Origin: Bacteroidia bacterium
GTDB lineage: Bacteria; Bacteroidota; Bacteroidia; UKL13-3
NCBI GenBank assembly: GCA_021740845.1
Contig: JAIOYZ010000001.1
Span: 62,001-126,000 of the forward strand
DNA length: 64,000 nucleotides
Direction: 5' to 3'
The position numbers and the translations under genes were made by a program. The notes below the pieces were generated by a model. It saw nothing but the letters and a program-made list of their open reading frames with translations. It did not search any database and was not told where the DNA came from. Shown here one piece after another: positions 1 through 8,915 of the stretch (within the stretch, counting starts at the first letter, position 1; every line of letters starts with the position of its first letter).

Positions 1-448
1 GAACTCCATTCCAGTATAAAAGCCCGTGTTTAAGTTTGAAACACCTTGAGAGCAATTCCATACTTGACAACTGAATTGAGCTATGTTTTTGGTAATGTAC
101 TTTGTGAGGTAGGAGGGAATTGACCTTGGATTTTTTAAAGCAATTCTTTTTACATCAAAAAGCCGAAGAGGGTTTGAAATTTTCTTCCCTTGGATGAATT
201 CCGCTTATTGCTTACAACTCTATACCGTATTTCCATACTTTTTTAATATCCCAGAATTTATCAGTAATTAAATGAAAGTGGATATTTCCCTCAAAAACTT
301 CGTTACTTATTTGTTTCTGATTACCCACTTAGCATAGTAAAGTTATTTTCACAGGCATATACCGCAAATTATAATAGATTGTATAACTTTATTGCTCATA
401 TATAACCGTTATAAACAACCCCAAAAAACGACCGAGAACCAGAAATAA
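1..448. other. Noncoding left edge
   Basis: No reading frame of useful length and no recognisable RNA was seen on either strand up to the first gene. AT-rich sequence just before 449 probably holds the promoter of the Crp/Fnr gene, but no clean TTTG/TAnnTTTG pair could be placed. Confidence 0.5.
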
Positions 449-1024
449 ATGGAAAAAATTATAAAGCATTTCGACAAATACCTTCCTTTGGGCGACAACG
501 AAAAAGAAGCCTTGACAAGTCGGTTGACGGAGCGTAAAATAAAACGGAAACAATACATTTTACAAGAGGGCGACACTTGCAAGTATTTTAGTTACGTTGT
601 TGATGGGTGTTTTAAAACTTATGGAGTGGACAATTCTGGCAAAGAACATAACCTTCTATTTACTGCCGAGGACGACTGGATTACGGATATTGACAGCTTA
701 CACAAAGAGCGACCCTCCAAATTGTTTATTGAGGCAGTTGAACCTTCTGTTATTCTTCAAATATCTAAAGGCGACCTTTGGTATTTATACACCAATTATC
801 CAAAGTTTGACAGGAACTTCCGAGTAATTATCGAAGACAAATATATTGAACTTCAAAACCGACTTCTTCAAACTTTCAGCACGACGGCATACCAACGCTA
901 TGAAAGTTTCTTGGATCAATATCCGAACCTTGCTAACCGATTACCCAATACACAAATTGCATCCTATCTTGGAATTACTCCCGAATTTTTAAGTAAAATA
1001 AGGAACGAGAGAGCAATAGAATAA
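449..1024 (+). CDS. Crp/Fnr family transcriptional regulator
   Basis: 191 residues, the usual length for the short Crp/Fnr-like regulators of Bacteroidota. Residues about 10-115 look like the cyclic-nucleotide-binding beta-roll (ILQEGDTCKYFSYVVDGCFK is the typical strand-turn pattern). Residues about 145-188 carry a helix-turn-helix ending in NTQIASYLGITPEFLSKIR, the Crp recognition-helix pattern. No Cys cluster for an Fe-S cluster is visible, so it is not an Fnr oxygen sensor; the ligand is unknown. The gene ends 116 bases before the NAD(P)-binding gene, which it may regulate, as such regulators often sit next to a small redox gene. Function beyond DNA-binding regulator is inference. Confidence 0.88.
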   Translation: MEKIIKHFDKYLPLGDNEKEALTSRLTERKIKRKQYILQEGDTCKYFSYVVDGCFKTYGVDNSGKEHNLLFTAEDDWITDIDSLHKERPSKLFIEAVEPSVILQISKGDLWYLYTNYPKFDRNFRVIIEDKYIELQNRLLQTFSTTAYQRYESFLDQYPNLANRLPNTQIASYLGITPEFLSKIRNERAIE

Positions 1025-1140
1025 ATTACCCTTAATCTACATTAAGACTATTTCTTAAACCAGTTCATAGGTGTGTGCTTTGCTTTCATCTCATCTTTGT
1101 ATTGTCAATTTTGACATAAAACAAATTCAATACAACAGAT

Positions 1141-1803
1141 ATGAATAATTCAAAAACAACAGTAGCGGTAATTGGACTTGGCAACATTGGGAAAGCCATC
1201 GCAACAAATCTAGTAAAAGGAAATCATACCGTAATTCTTGCTTCAAGAGATAACGAGAAAACAAAATCATTAGCAGAACAATTGGGCAACCTGGCTACCA
1301 CGAAAGAAATAGTGGATGCTATAAAAGAAGCGGAAGTTATTATTCCTGCTATTTATTTCAACGCCTTAAAAGATTTTTTTCAAACGTTTTCAAAAGAACT
1401 GGACGGAAAAATAATTATTGATGTATCAAATCCCATTGCTCCTGATGGGAATGGTGGGTTCAAGAAAATTATTGCCGAAAATGAATCCGCTGGAAAAATT
1501 CTTTCTGATTTAATTCCCAAAAACGCTAAACTAATTAAGGCTTTTGGAACTTTAGGTGCTGTTTCACTAATAAATTCATCATTTAATGAGCCTGATAAAA
1601 AAGTTCTTTTTTATGCTTCCGATAGCACCAATAGTAGCCAACAAATTGAAGAGCTTATTACAAGTAGTGGTTTCGTTCCAATCAACGTTGGAGGTATTGA
1701 CCAGTCAATAAAAATAGAAGTATTTGGCGACCTGCATGAATTTGGAGCTTTGGGCAAACCTGTTTCACTTGCCGAAGCGAAAAGCAAAATTTCTCACTCA
1801 TAA
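1141..1803 (+). CDS. NAD(P)-binding reductase, F420-oxidoreductase-like family
   Basis: 220 residues starting with a Rossmann motif VIGLGNIGKAIATNL at residues 10-24, then the HTVILASRDNEK strand expected for NADP-preferring members (the SR after the second strand fits 2'-phosphate binding). It resembles the NADPH-dependent F420 reductase/ProC-like NAD(P)-binding family (PF03807) annotated in many bacteria as an NADPH-binding oxidoreductase. No substrate can be read from the sequence. The stop is 10 bases before the ATG of the following lipoprotein gene, so the two are likely cotranscribed, with the Crp/Fnr gene upstream as possible regulator. Confidence 0.78.
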   Translation: MNNSKTTVAVIGLGNIGKAIATNLVKGNHTVILASRDNEKTKSLAEQLGNLATTKEIVDAIKEAEVIIPAIYFNALKDFFQTFSKELDGKIIIDVSNPIAPDGNGGFKKIIAENESAGKILSDLIPKNAKLIKAFGTLGAVSLINSSFNEPDKKVLFYASDSTNSSQQIEELITSSGFVPINVGGIDQSIKIEVFGDLHEFGALGKPVSLAEAKSKISHS

Positions 1804-1813
1804 AAACAATGTA

Positions 1814-2299
1814 ATGAAACAATTAATAATATCTGCAATGTTGCTTATATCTATAGCATCTTGCCAAAACGAAACAAAAAATCAATCAAAAAATTCAACA
1901 CAAGATAATATGGAACAGTCAACAGAAAAATCAGCATTAGAAAAATTACTTTTCTCTTATCGTGATGCTTTAAACACATCAGACGTAAATAAAGTATTGC
2001 CACTTTATACAAAAGATGGGGTATTTATGCCTTCCAATGCACCTTCAGCAATCGGACAAGACCAAATAAAAGGTTCTTACGAATTTGTCTTTTCGCAAAT
2101 TCAATTAAACATCGAATTTTTTATAGACGAAATTGTTGTAAATGGCGACTATGCTTTTGTACGGACAACTTCTAAAGGCACGACATTAATTCACGCTAAC
2201 GGACAAACTGTAGAAGAAGAAAACAGAGAACTTTTTGTTCTTCAAAAAACAAACGGACAATGGAAAATAAGCCGTTATATGTTTAATAAAATGAAATAG
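1814..2299 (+). CDS. SnoaL-like/DUF4440 (SgcJ/EcaC family) lipoprotein
   Basis: 161 residues from the ATG at 1814. The frame is open upstream inside the previous gene, but the start chosen gives a lipoprotein signal (MKQLIISAMLLISIASC). Residues about 40-158 match the NTF2-like fold used by SgcJ/EcaC/DUF4440 proteins: LLFSYRDALNTSDVNKVLPLYTKDGVF, then a strand-rich half ending in NGQWKISRYMFN. These small alpha+beta barrel domains bind or turn over small hydrophobic ligands; the substrate is unknown. Likely exported and membrane anchored. It is cotranscribed with the NAD(P)-binding gene. Confidence 0.82.
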   Translation: MKQLIISAMLLISIASCQNETKNQSKNSTQDNMEQSTEKSALEKLLFSYRDALNTSDVNKVLPLYTKDGVFMPSNAPSAIGQDQIKGSYEFVFSQIQLNIEFFIDEIVVNGDYAFVRTTSKGTTLIHANGQTVEEENRELFVLQKTNGQWKISRYMFNKMK

Positions 2300-2333
2300 G
2301 CGGACAAGCAGGGCAGCCTATAAAAGAGGTATA

Positions 2334-2364
2334 CGTCAGACGGGGTTTCCAGCTTCGTTTGACG
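2334..2364. other. Imperfect hairpin after the lipoprotein gene
   Basis: CGTCAGACG (2334-2342) and CGTTTGACG (2356-2364) pair over 9 bp with one G-T wobble. Only a short T run follows, so it is at best a weak terminator for the upstream operon. Confidence 0.35.
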
Positions 2365-2573
2365 CCTTTTGCGTATATTTGAATTCGGTTCTCCTTAACA
2401 GATGCAGAGGCAAAATCCGGCCCGAACTAAAGCCGCAAATAGTTTGTCATAAATCAATGACTTTGCCAAGTCATTGAATCTTATTCAAAAGATGGAAGAC
2501 AAAAGAGTGAAGGATAAATAAAGTGGTGGAACTCAAACGAAGTGAATGGCCATGCTACCGAAAAAAAATTTGA

Positions 2574-2816
2574 GAGGCCTTCCAAAGACGACTCTCAACA
2601 GTAGTCTTTAATCCAACTATTGCTGCAAAAGACCTTTATATAAAATCGCTTCGACAATTGATAGACGATGAAAGCCAAATTGACTACGAGACTTTAGGAA
2701 AGGAAAAAACCAAACGAAACATCGAATTAAATAAAATAGTTGACGACCTTAACAAATTGATTACAGACAATTTTTATTTACGCATGGCACAGGAATTTCA
2801 TTATGAAAACTATTAA
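2574..2816 (+). pseudogene. Possible 3' remnant of an unknown gene
   Basis: An 80-codon open frame follows a TGA at 2571 and has no start codon near its beginning. Its translation is protein-like and charged (KDLYIKSLRQLIDDESQIDY, later KIVDDLNKLITDNFYLRMAQ), as expected for the C-terminus of a helical protein, and it ends in TAA at 2814-2816. The upstream frame is interrupted. I read this as a truncated gene; the family is not recognised, and chance coding-like sequence remains possible. Confidence 0.3.
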
Positions 2817-3018
2817 TATAATTGACGGAAGATAAACCACTACCATTTACCTGAGTAGACGAAAAAGGGTCGTGTCCTTCGATTCAACTCAGGAACCACA
2901 TTGCTTTTTTGTTTTACTCTTTAGCTAGGTTCAAAACGAGATTGACTGAAAGCAAATTTTGACAAGGTCCATTTGAAAAATCTTATTATTCCTTCTTTCC
3001 TAAATAAACTCACGCATA

Positions 3019-3058
3019 TAAAAAAAGGCAAGCCTGATTTCACCAGACCTGCCTTTTC
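3019..3058 (-). terminator. Rho-independent terminator
   Basis: On the minus strand AAAAGGCAGG is followed by a short loop region and CCTGATTT-side complement CAGGCTTGCCTTTTTTT, giving a GC-rich stem ending in a long T run. It lies 30 bases after the stop of the membrane-protein gene at 3089 and fits as its terminator. Confidence 0.75.
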
Positions 3059-3088
3059 ATAATAGAATTTTGTCTTTAGAAAAATGTC

Positions 3089-3634
3089 TTATGCCGACAA
3101 TTTATTGCCAACCCAACCAAGGATTAACCAAGGTCCAATGCCATCTAATAAATGTGCTAAAATATCTGGATTTTTGAACCAAATAAAATTGGTATAAGGC
3201 ACAAAGCAAAAGGAAATAAAGCCTATTGCCAAGGATAAAAGGATATCATTTTTTAAACTTCTTTCCTTCATTTGTCCCATAAGCCAAAATAGCAACCAAG
3301 ATATAATGGCACAAGTGAAGAATCCTCTAACCATGTTCATACCCATAGCATAACTATTGTTCATCTGGTAATTTAAAACTGCCCAAGGCTTGCCTTCAAA
3401 CTTTTTCATCTCTTCTGCGCATTTTGCCTCATCATTCATAAAAGCTGGGTCGGGCTGACCCAATACATACATGCCCTCAGGTAAACCCGATTTTTCCATG
3501 GCCATCAATAAAGAATCTTGTAAAGGTGTGTAGCTCTGTGATGCTTTGTGAAAATTAGGCATGGCAAACGACATAAACAGCCAAAAGAATAAGACCACTG
3601 CCCCAATTAATGTAAATAATAAATGTTTTTTCAT
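3089..3634 (-). CDS. Predicted inner-membrane protein, unknown function
   Basis: 181 residues with an N-terminal hydrophobic segment (LLFTLIGAVVLFFWLFMSFA), a polar middle region of about 70 residues (25-95) that probably faces the periplasm, and three more hydrophobic segments at about 100-118, 128-148 and 160-176. Family not recognised. No catalytic motif stands out. It has its own downstream terminator at 3019-3058 and is separated from the DUF3037/HipA-like pair by 115 bases, so it appears to be a single-gene unit. Confidence 0.7.
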   Translation of the reverse strand: MKKHLLFTLIGAVVLFFWLFMSFAMPNFHKASQSYTPLQDSLLMAMEKSGLPEGMYVLGQPDPAFMNDEAKCAEEMKKFEGKPWAVLNYQMNNSYAMGMNMVRGFFTCAIISWLLFWLMGQMKERSLKNDILLSLAIGFISFCFVPYTNFIWFKNPDILAHLLDGIGPWLILGWVGNKLSA

Positions 3635-3749
3635 AAGTTTAGTTTTAGGTTTTGTATCTCAAATCTAAACAAATGAATTTAATTGAAAAGCCGCTTTCAA
3701 CTTTTTTACAATTCATTTAACCAAAAGGTATTCAATTTCTTGTCTAAAT

Positions 3750-4133
3750 TTATTCCACCATTTCGGCAAATAATTTTTCTAGGGTTTCTTCCGGATTATG
3801 GCATAAACCAGGATGTACTTTAGAACATTGAACCATGGTGCTGCGTGTAGCTGTTAACCATCTAAAACGTTCAGCAACGGGTAGTGAACCAATTAAACCA
3901 CCAGCACTTTTACCCTCGCATATTTTAGAAAATGCAACTAAATGCTCCTCCATTTCTTTCTCATCAATTTGCGCCCACAAGGATTTTAAACGCTCAGGAG
4001 AAAGCACGTATTTTAAAGAAATATAATCCAAGTCCTTGCAAAAAAGTATTACACCTACATTCACAAATTCCTCCCGTTCTACCCTTGGAACTACCCGAAT
4101 TATCGCATATTCAAACACCTTACTTTTTTGCAT
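3750..4133 (-). CDS. DUF3037 family protein
   Basis: 127 residues from the ATG at 4133; a TTG two codons upstream is also in frame. The opening FEYAIIRVVPRVEREEFVNVGVILFC is the typical DUF3037 (PF11236) signature, followed by a helical region and GGLIGSLPVAERFRWLTATRSTMVQ. The molecular role is not known. It overlaps the 3' end of the HipA-like kinase gene by 14 bases, so translation is coupled. Genes of these two families often occur as neighbours, which suggests they work together, but what they do is not established. Confidence 0.85.
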   Translation of the reverse strand: MQKSKVFEYAIIRVVPRVEREEFVNVGVILFCKDLDYISLKYVLSPERLKSLWAQIDEKEMEEHLVAFSKICEGKSAGGLIGSLPVAERFRWLTATRSTMVQCSKVHPGLCHNPEETLEKLFAEMVE

Positions 4134-4908
4134 TTTCAATCTCCTTTATCAGGTTTTCGGAATGCTCCAATCTGTCTAAAATAAATTGTCCATAGGCATT
4201 TCTTTGCTCTTCGATGGTTGCATAAATTAAATCTGCCTCCAGCCAAACTGCCGGTATTTGGTCAATTATTTTTCTAATATTTTCTGCAGTTAAGTTCTGT
4301 TTGATCCAAACAAATGCTTCTCGAAATTGCGTTGCTTGAGGAAGTAATACATGTTTTTGAATCAACTCAAAAGGCTGCGATGCCTTGTTTGTCCAAGGGT
4401 TTCCAGAATGATGAAAGTACAATGCTGCTCCATGGTCTATAAGCCAAAGCTCTTTATTCCACCAAAGCATATTGGTGTTTCGTGCAGTTCTATCCATGTT
4501 CATCAAAATAGAATCTAAACAAACAATTAATGATGCCATTTTATCTTCTACCTTATATACAATTGGATCAAAACTAATGGAACCCGATAAATAATGTAAA
4601 GCCAGATTTAAACCGGTACTGGCTTTTAATAAATCCTGTATTTCCTCATCGCCTTCTGTTCTTCCAAAGGCTTCATCGAGGGTAACAAAAACCAATTCGG
4701 GCACCTTTAACCCCAATAATCGCGCTAACTCTCCTCCAATTAATTCGGCAATTAAAGCTTTGCAACCCTGACCAGCACCTTTAAATTTCACTACATACAA
4801 AAAGCCATCATCCGCCTCCGCAATGGCAGGCATGGAGCCTCCTTCGCGCAGCGGCGTAACATAGCGTGTAAGGTTAACAGTTCTTAGTTCGGTTACAATT
4901 GGATGCAT
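4120..4908 (-). CDS. HipA-like kinase family protein
   Basis: 262 residues from the ATG at 4908 (a TTG lies two codons earlier). The features fit the stand-alone HipA-like kinase fold: FLYVVKFKG with the nucleotide-binding Lys at about 41, then the catalytic segment NMDRTARNTNML (Asp139, Asn144/146) and the metal-binding LIDHGAALYF (Asp158). HipA proteins phosphorylate protein or small-molecule substrates; the target here is unknown. No HipB-type DNA-binding partner is adjacent, so it is not a classical HipBA toxin-antitoxin pair; instead the partner is the overlapping DUF3037 gene. Confidence 0.82.
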   Translation of the reverse strand: MHPIVTELRTVNLTRYVTPLREGGSMPAIAEADDGFLYVVKFKGAGQGCKALIAELIGGELARLLGLKVPELVFVTLDEAFGRTEGDEEIQDLLKASTGLNLALHYLSGSISFDPIVYKVEDKMASLIVCLDSILMNMDRTARNTNMLWWNKELWLIDHGAALYFHHSGNPWTNKASQPFELIQKHVLLPQATQFREAFVWIKQNLTAENIRKIIDQIPAVWLEADLIYATIEEQRNAYGQFILDRLEHSENLIKEIENAKK

Positions 4909-4950
4909 GCTCAATATTACAAATATTTGTTTGAACCGAAAAATTGGTAA

Positions 4951-4990
4951 TAGCTCTTGGCTATTAGCCTTTAGCCTTTAGCTATTAGCC
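4951..4990. repeat. TTTAGCC heptamer tract
   Basis: Imperfect 7-bp periodic repeats of the word WTTAGCC (ATTAGCC, TTTAGCC, TTTAGC, TATTAGCC) in the gap upstream of the HipA-like gene. One of several period-7 tracts in the window. Eleven bases earlier (4929-4940) is an incomplete copy of the GTTTGAACC palindrome. Confidence 0.65.
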
Positions 4991-5170
4991 CAATATCATC
5001 CAAAGATTTAATGAAAGAGGATTGTCTTTATGTTTTCATTCAATCCTCCAAATCCTTCGAATAAATGTGAGATAGATTGATTTGCCATTTATAAAAAGCT
5101 TAAATATTGAGATTCATTTAAACCCTTTAAAGAAACTTCCAAATTCTCAATCAACTCAGTATTCCCTTAT

Positions 5171-5710
5171 CTAAGCTCCCTTCTCCCCAACAAATTGGTC
5201 GTGCGGAAATTTGAACAAAACGTTGAAAGTTGTCAAAGAACCATAAATACGTGTAATATATTGTTGCATATTTACTTTGTCCTCATCACTCAATTTCTCA
5301 TGTGCATTGATGCGCTGTTCCAAAACACGTAACCTATCGCGAAGCATTACAATTTTATGAAAGAAGGAGTCTATTGTAATTTCCTTGCCTGCCATATTTT
5401 TATCACCGGGTGTTAGAAGCATTTTACCGCCAGTCCATTTGCCTGCTAAACTAACATGCTCAGGTATTTCCGACCAGCGTCTTAAAATTCCCATTAAGGT
5501 TTTTTCCATTTCCAAGCTGCTAATCATATCGTCTGGGGTATCAACTGCTTCAATAATTTCGAGATTATTGTCAAAACGGTGAATGTCTTTTTTGCCTTCT
5601 TCCACAAAAGTAATTTGATAATGTACACCTTTTGAGTTCACTACAACACCCAAACCATAATCTGGATGCCTTACTCTACTGCCTATTCCTAAGTTATCTG
5701 AACTTGCCAT
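5171..5710 (-). CDS. Conserved protein with N-terminal Tudor-like domain
   Basis: 179 residues. Residues about 8-52 (IGSRVRHPDYGLGVVVN...ITFVEEGKKDIHRFDNNLEII) follow the pattern of the small SH3/Tudor-like domain found at the C-terminus of UvrD/PcrA helicases, which contacts RNA polymerase. The rest (residues 60-179) is mainly helical with no motif I recognise. I infer a cytoplasmic protein, perhaps binding nucleic acid or RNA polymerase; no enzymatic function is evident. It is transcribed divergently from dcd, with 82 bases between the start codons. Confidence 0.65.
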   Translation of the reverse strand: MASSDNLGIGSRVRHPDYGLGVVVNSKGVHYQITFVEEGKKDIHRFDNNLEIIEAVDTPDDMISSLEMEKTLMGILRRWSEIPEHVSLAGKWTGGKMLLTPGDKNMAGKEITIDSFFHKIVMLRDRLRVLEQRINAHEKLSDEDKVNMQQYITRIYGSLTTFNVLFKFPHDQFVGEKGA

Positions 5711-5792
5711 TTTTTGTTTAATTTTTAGATGTGAGCAAAATAATTTTTTTCATTGTAATTCTAAGGGTTTAATTTGTTAAAAATTTACTTAA

Positions 5793-6329
5793 ATGATCTT
5801 ATCTGATAAACGCATCTTAGAAGAAATGGAAGCAGGCTCCATACTAATTGAACCATTTAGAAAAGAATGCCTAGGAACAAATAGCTACGATGTACATTTA
5901 GGAAGGCATTTAGCAACCTATAAAGACCGTGTTTTAGATGCACGAGAACACAATAAGATAGATACATTTGAAATACCACAAGAAGGATTTGTTTTGCAGC
6001 CTAATACACTCTATTTAGGCGTTACAGCAGAATATACAGAAACCCACAAACATGTTCCTTTTTTAGAAGGTAAAAGCAGCACAGGCAGATTGGGTATTGA
6101 TATACATGCAACAGCAGGTAAGGGAGATGTGGGTTTTTGTAATACATGGACATTAGAAATTTCATGTGCACAGCCAGTAAGAATTTATGCAGGAATGCCT
6201 ATTGGACAATTAATTTATTTTGTGGTAGAAGGTGAAATTGAAACGATGTACAATACCAAAAAAGGCGCCAAATACAACAAACGCGGAGTAAAACCTGTTG
6301 AAAGCATGATGTGGAAGAATAAGTTTTAA
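5793..6329 (+). CDS. dcd: dCTP deaminase
   Basis: 178 residues, the normal Dcd length. It deaminates dCTP to dUTP, feeding dTMP synthesis. The family hallmarks are present in order: the start MILSDKRILEEM, the nucleotide-binding EGKSSTGRLGIDIHATAG (residues about 92-109), and GFCNTWTLEI (residues about 114-123), whose Glu corresponds to the catalytic Glu of Dcd, then the pyrimidine-binding GMPIGQLIYF. Some homologues are bifunctional deaminase/dUTPases; this one cannot be distinguished without structure-based alignment. It is a single-gene unit. Confidence 0.93.
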   Translation: MILSDKRILEEMEAGSILIEPFRKECLGTNSYDVHLGRHLATYKDRVLDAREHNKIDTFEIPQEGFVLQPNTLYLGVTAEYTETHKHVPFLEGKSSTGRLGIDIHATAGKGDVGFCNTWTLEISCAQPVRIYAGMPIGQLIYFVVEGEIETMYNTKKGAKYNKRGVKPVESMMWKNKF

Positions 6330-6526
6330 TTGTTTATTCCATATCAAATTTATTGCCTCCAAAATTTGATTGAATAATCAAAAATAATTGCTTTCAGATT
6401 TATTTGAAGGAAACCTTGGATAAGATTTTCAATTTTTAAACAGAGATTTTGCCTCTCAAATAAAATGATTGAAATTTTATTCGGAAATATTCGTTCCTTG
6501 AACTACCTAACGAAAACTAAATCCGT

Positions 6527-8911
6527 ATGAACCAAAATTTCATGGCAAAAATCTTTGTCATTCTCTGTCTCATATTTTTTCAAGCAACAGCGCTTTTGGG
6601 TCAAACCAAAAAATTTACTATAAGCGGCTACGTTAAAGAAAAAGGGAGCTCAGAACTCATGATTGGCGCCAGCATTGCTGTTCCTGCCCTAAAATCGGGC
6701 ACCATTTCTAATAATTATGGCTTTTATTCCCTCACACTTCCCGAAGGAAAATACCAAATTATAGTTAGTTATATTGGCTATGCTCCCAAAGCATTTTCAA
6801 TAGACCTTACCCAAAACATTGAAATGGATATTGTGCTTGAACCAAGCTCTGCAATGAAGGAAGTGGTGGTATCGGCAGAGAAACAACAAGTGAAAGTTTC
6901 TGATGAAACCCGAATGAGTGTAATTGAGATTCCTATTCAACAAATAAAAGATATTCCTGCTTTGCTTGGTGAAAAGGATGTGCTAAAAGTTCTGCAATTA
7001 TTACCGGGCGTACAAAAAGGTGGCGAAGGAAACTCTGGAATATATGTGCGTGGTGGTGGACCAGATCAAAATCTAATTATCCTTGATGATGCAATTGTTT
7101 ACAATGCTTTTCACTTGTTTGGCTTCTTTAGTTTGTTTAATGGCGATGCACTAAAAAGTGTTGAATTAACCAAAGGCGGCTTTCCTGCCAGATATGGTGG
7201 TAGGCTTTCATCAGTAATTGAGATGAACATGAAGGAGGGCAATAAAGAAAAAATAAAAGGCGAAGCTGGAATAGGAGTTTTATCTAGCAGATTTGTTTTA
7301 GAAGGTCCGCTCATTAAAGGAAAATCTTCCTTTTTGATTTCTGCCAGGAGAACCTATTTTGATATTTTGGCAAGACCGTTTATGCCGCAACAAAATAAGG
7401 TAGGGTATTATTTTTACGACTTTAACGCAAAGGCGAATTATGAAATAAACCATAGAAATAAGTTGTTTTTGAGCGGATATTTTGGCAGAGATAATTTCTA
7501 TTTTAAATCGAAATACGATAATAATTCTATAGACAATGGTGGTCTTAAATGGGGTAATATTACAGGTACCTTGCGCTGGAACCACTTGTATAATCCAAAA
7601 CTTTTTGCCAATACATCCTTTATTGTTTCTGATTATAAATTCAATTTATATCAAGATAGTCGATCGAATGGAGTGGTTTATAAGCTAAGCTATACTTCTG
7701 GAATACAAGATTATACTTTAAAGCACGATATCGATTTTAGGCCCAGCACCAATCATACTATCAAAGCTGGCGCACAATTAATTCGCCACCAATTTGTTCC
7801 TTCTGCAATAGTTATCAAAGACGATTTTTCGGGTCAAAACCAAAACTCAAAAAATGTATTGATATCATTTGAAAATGCATTGTATGCAGAAGACGATATA
7901 AAAGTTAGTTCGAAGTTGCGCTTAAATCCTGGCTTACGTCTGACCCAATTTTCGGTTTCGGGTACCAATTATTTTAATGCTGAACCAAGATTTAGTGCAG
8001 CCTATAAATTAAAGAGTGATTTGGCTGCCAAGGCATCTTATGCAGTGATGAATCAATATGTACATTTGCTATCTAATACTAGCGTTGGTTTGCCTACAGA
8101 TTTATGGGTTCCTTCAACGCCTCAAGTGAAACCAGAGCGTTCTTGGCAAATTGCAGGAGGCTTGGCCAAAGACTTTCTAGAAAAAGGTTTTGCAGTAACA
8201 ATAGAAGGTTATTACAAAGAGGCAGGCAATATCATTGCCTATAAAGAAGGTGCCAGTTTCCTTGACTCTGACCCCGAAGAAGCAAGTGCATCGGGTAGTA
8301 CCTCTTGGGAAGAAAATATTACTAGTGGAAGGATGTGGAGTTATGGTGCAGAGTTTTTATTACAAAAGAAAACAGGGAACTTTACGGGATGGATAGGGTA
8401 TACTTTAAGTTGGACCCAAATGAAATTTAACGATCTGAATTTTGGTGAAAAATTTTGGGCAAGGTACGATAGACGCCATGATATTTCGGTGGTTGCCATG
8501 TACAAGCTTAGAGAAGAAACCAAAAACCAAAACGGTATAAAGTTATCAGGAACCTGGGTATATGGAACAGGTAATGCCATAACCTTGCCCATTGCAGAAT
8601 ACGAAGCACCTATTCATAATCCGGGTCACCAAAGTCCTTTCACAAATTATTATAATTCGGCTTCACAATATACTTCGCGGAATGCATTTAGGATGGCTCC
8701 TTACCACCGCATGGATTTTGGCATACAAGTGCAAAAGCAAATGAAACATTGGGTAAGAACTTGGGAGTTTAGTGTGTATAATTTGTATAATAGATATAAT
8801 CCTTATTTCTATTATATCGGATACCAACCAACAAGTTATTCTAACAGAGTATTAATGCAAATTACCTTATTTCCTATTGTACCATCTGTAAGCTGGAACA
8901 TTAAATTTTAA
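6527..8911 (+). CDS. TonB-dependent receptor with carboxypeptidase-like N-terminal domain
   Basis: 794 residues; outer-membrane transporter energised by TonB. Signal peptide to about residue 25 (ends ATALLGQ; ATG at 6542 is an alternative start). Residues about 30-112 are a CarboxypepD_reg-like domain (ISGYVKEKGSSELMIGASIA...YGFYSLTLPEGKYQIIVSYIGY). Residues about 140-235 are the plug (PGVQKGGEGNSGIYVRGGGPDQNLIILDD). The remainder is a beta-barrel ending in an aromatic residue (SWNIKF). The substrate cannot be read; absence of SusD next door argues against a glycan locus. The DUF4249 lipoprotein gene follows after 4 bases and is the usual partner of this receptor type. Confidence 0.92.
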   Translation: MNQNFMAKIFVILCLIFFQATALLGQTKKFTISGYVKEKGSSELMIGASIAVPALKSGTISNNYGFYSLTLPEGKYQIIVSYIGYAPKAFSIDLTQNIEMDIVLEPSSAMKEVVVSAEKQQVKVSDETRMSVIEIPIQQIKDIPALLGEKDVLKVLQLLPGVQKGGEGNSGIYVRGGGPDQNLIILDDAIVYNAFHLFGFFSLFNGDALKSVELTKGGFPARYGGRLSSVIEMNMKEGNKEKIKGEAGIGVLSSRFVLEGPLIKGKSSFLISARRTYFDILARPFMPQQNKVGYYFYDFNAKANYEINHRNKLFLSGYFGRDNFYFKSKYDNNSIDNGGLKWGNITGTLRWNHLYNPKLFANTSFIVSDYKFNLYQDSRSNGVVYKLSYTSGIQDYTLKHDIDFRPSTNHTIKAGAQLIRHQFVPSAIVIKDDFSGQNQNSKNVLISFENALYAEDDIKVSSKLRLNPGLRLTQFSVSGTNYFNAEPRFSAAYKLKSDLAAKASYAVMNQYVHLLSNTSVGLPTDLWVPSTPQVKPERSWQIAGGLAKDFLEKGFAVTIEGYYKEAGNIIAYKEGASFLDSDPEEASASGSTSWEENITSGRMWSYGAEFLLQKKTGNFTGWIGYTLSWTQMKFNDLNFGEKFWARYDRRHDISVVAMYKLREETKNQNGIKLSGTWVYGTGNAITLPIAEYEAPIHNPGHQSPFTNYYNSASQYTSRNAFRMAPYHRMDFGIQVQKQMKHWVRTWEFSVYNLYNRYNPYFYYIGYQPTSYSNRVLMQITLFPIVPSVSWNIKF

Positions 8912-8915
8912 GACC

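Larger units (their letters stand above)
2300..3018. other. Intergenic stretch with decayed coding sequence
   Basis: About 700 bases without an intact gene between the SnoaL-like gene and the terminator at 3019. Apart from the hairpin at 2334 and the possible gene remnant at 2574-2816, nothing recognisable was found. A near-match to the GGTTCAAACC palindrome (GGTTCAAAAC) lies near 2929. Confidence 0.5.
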
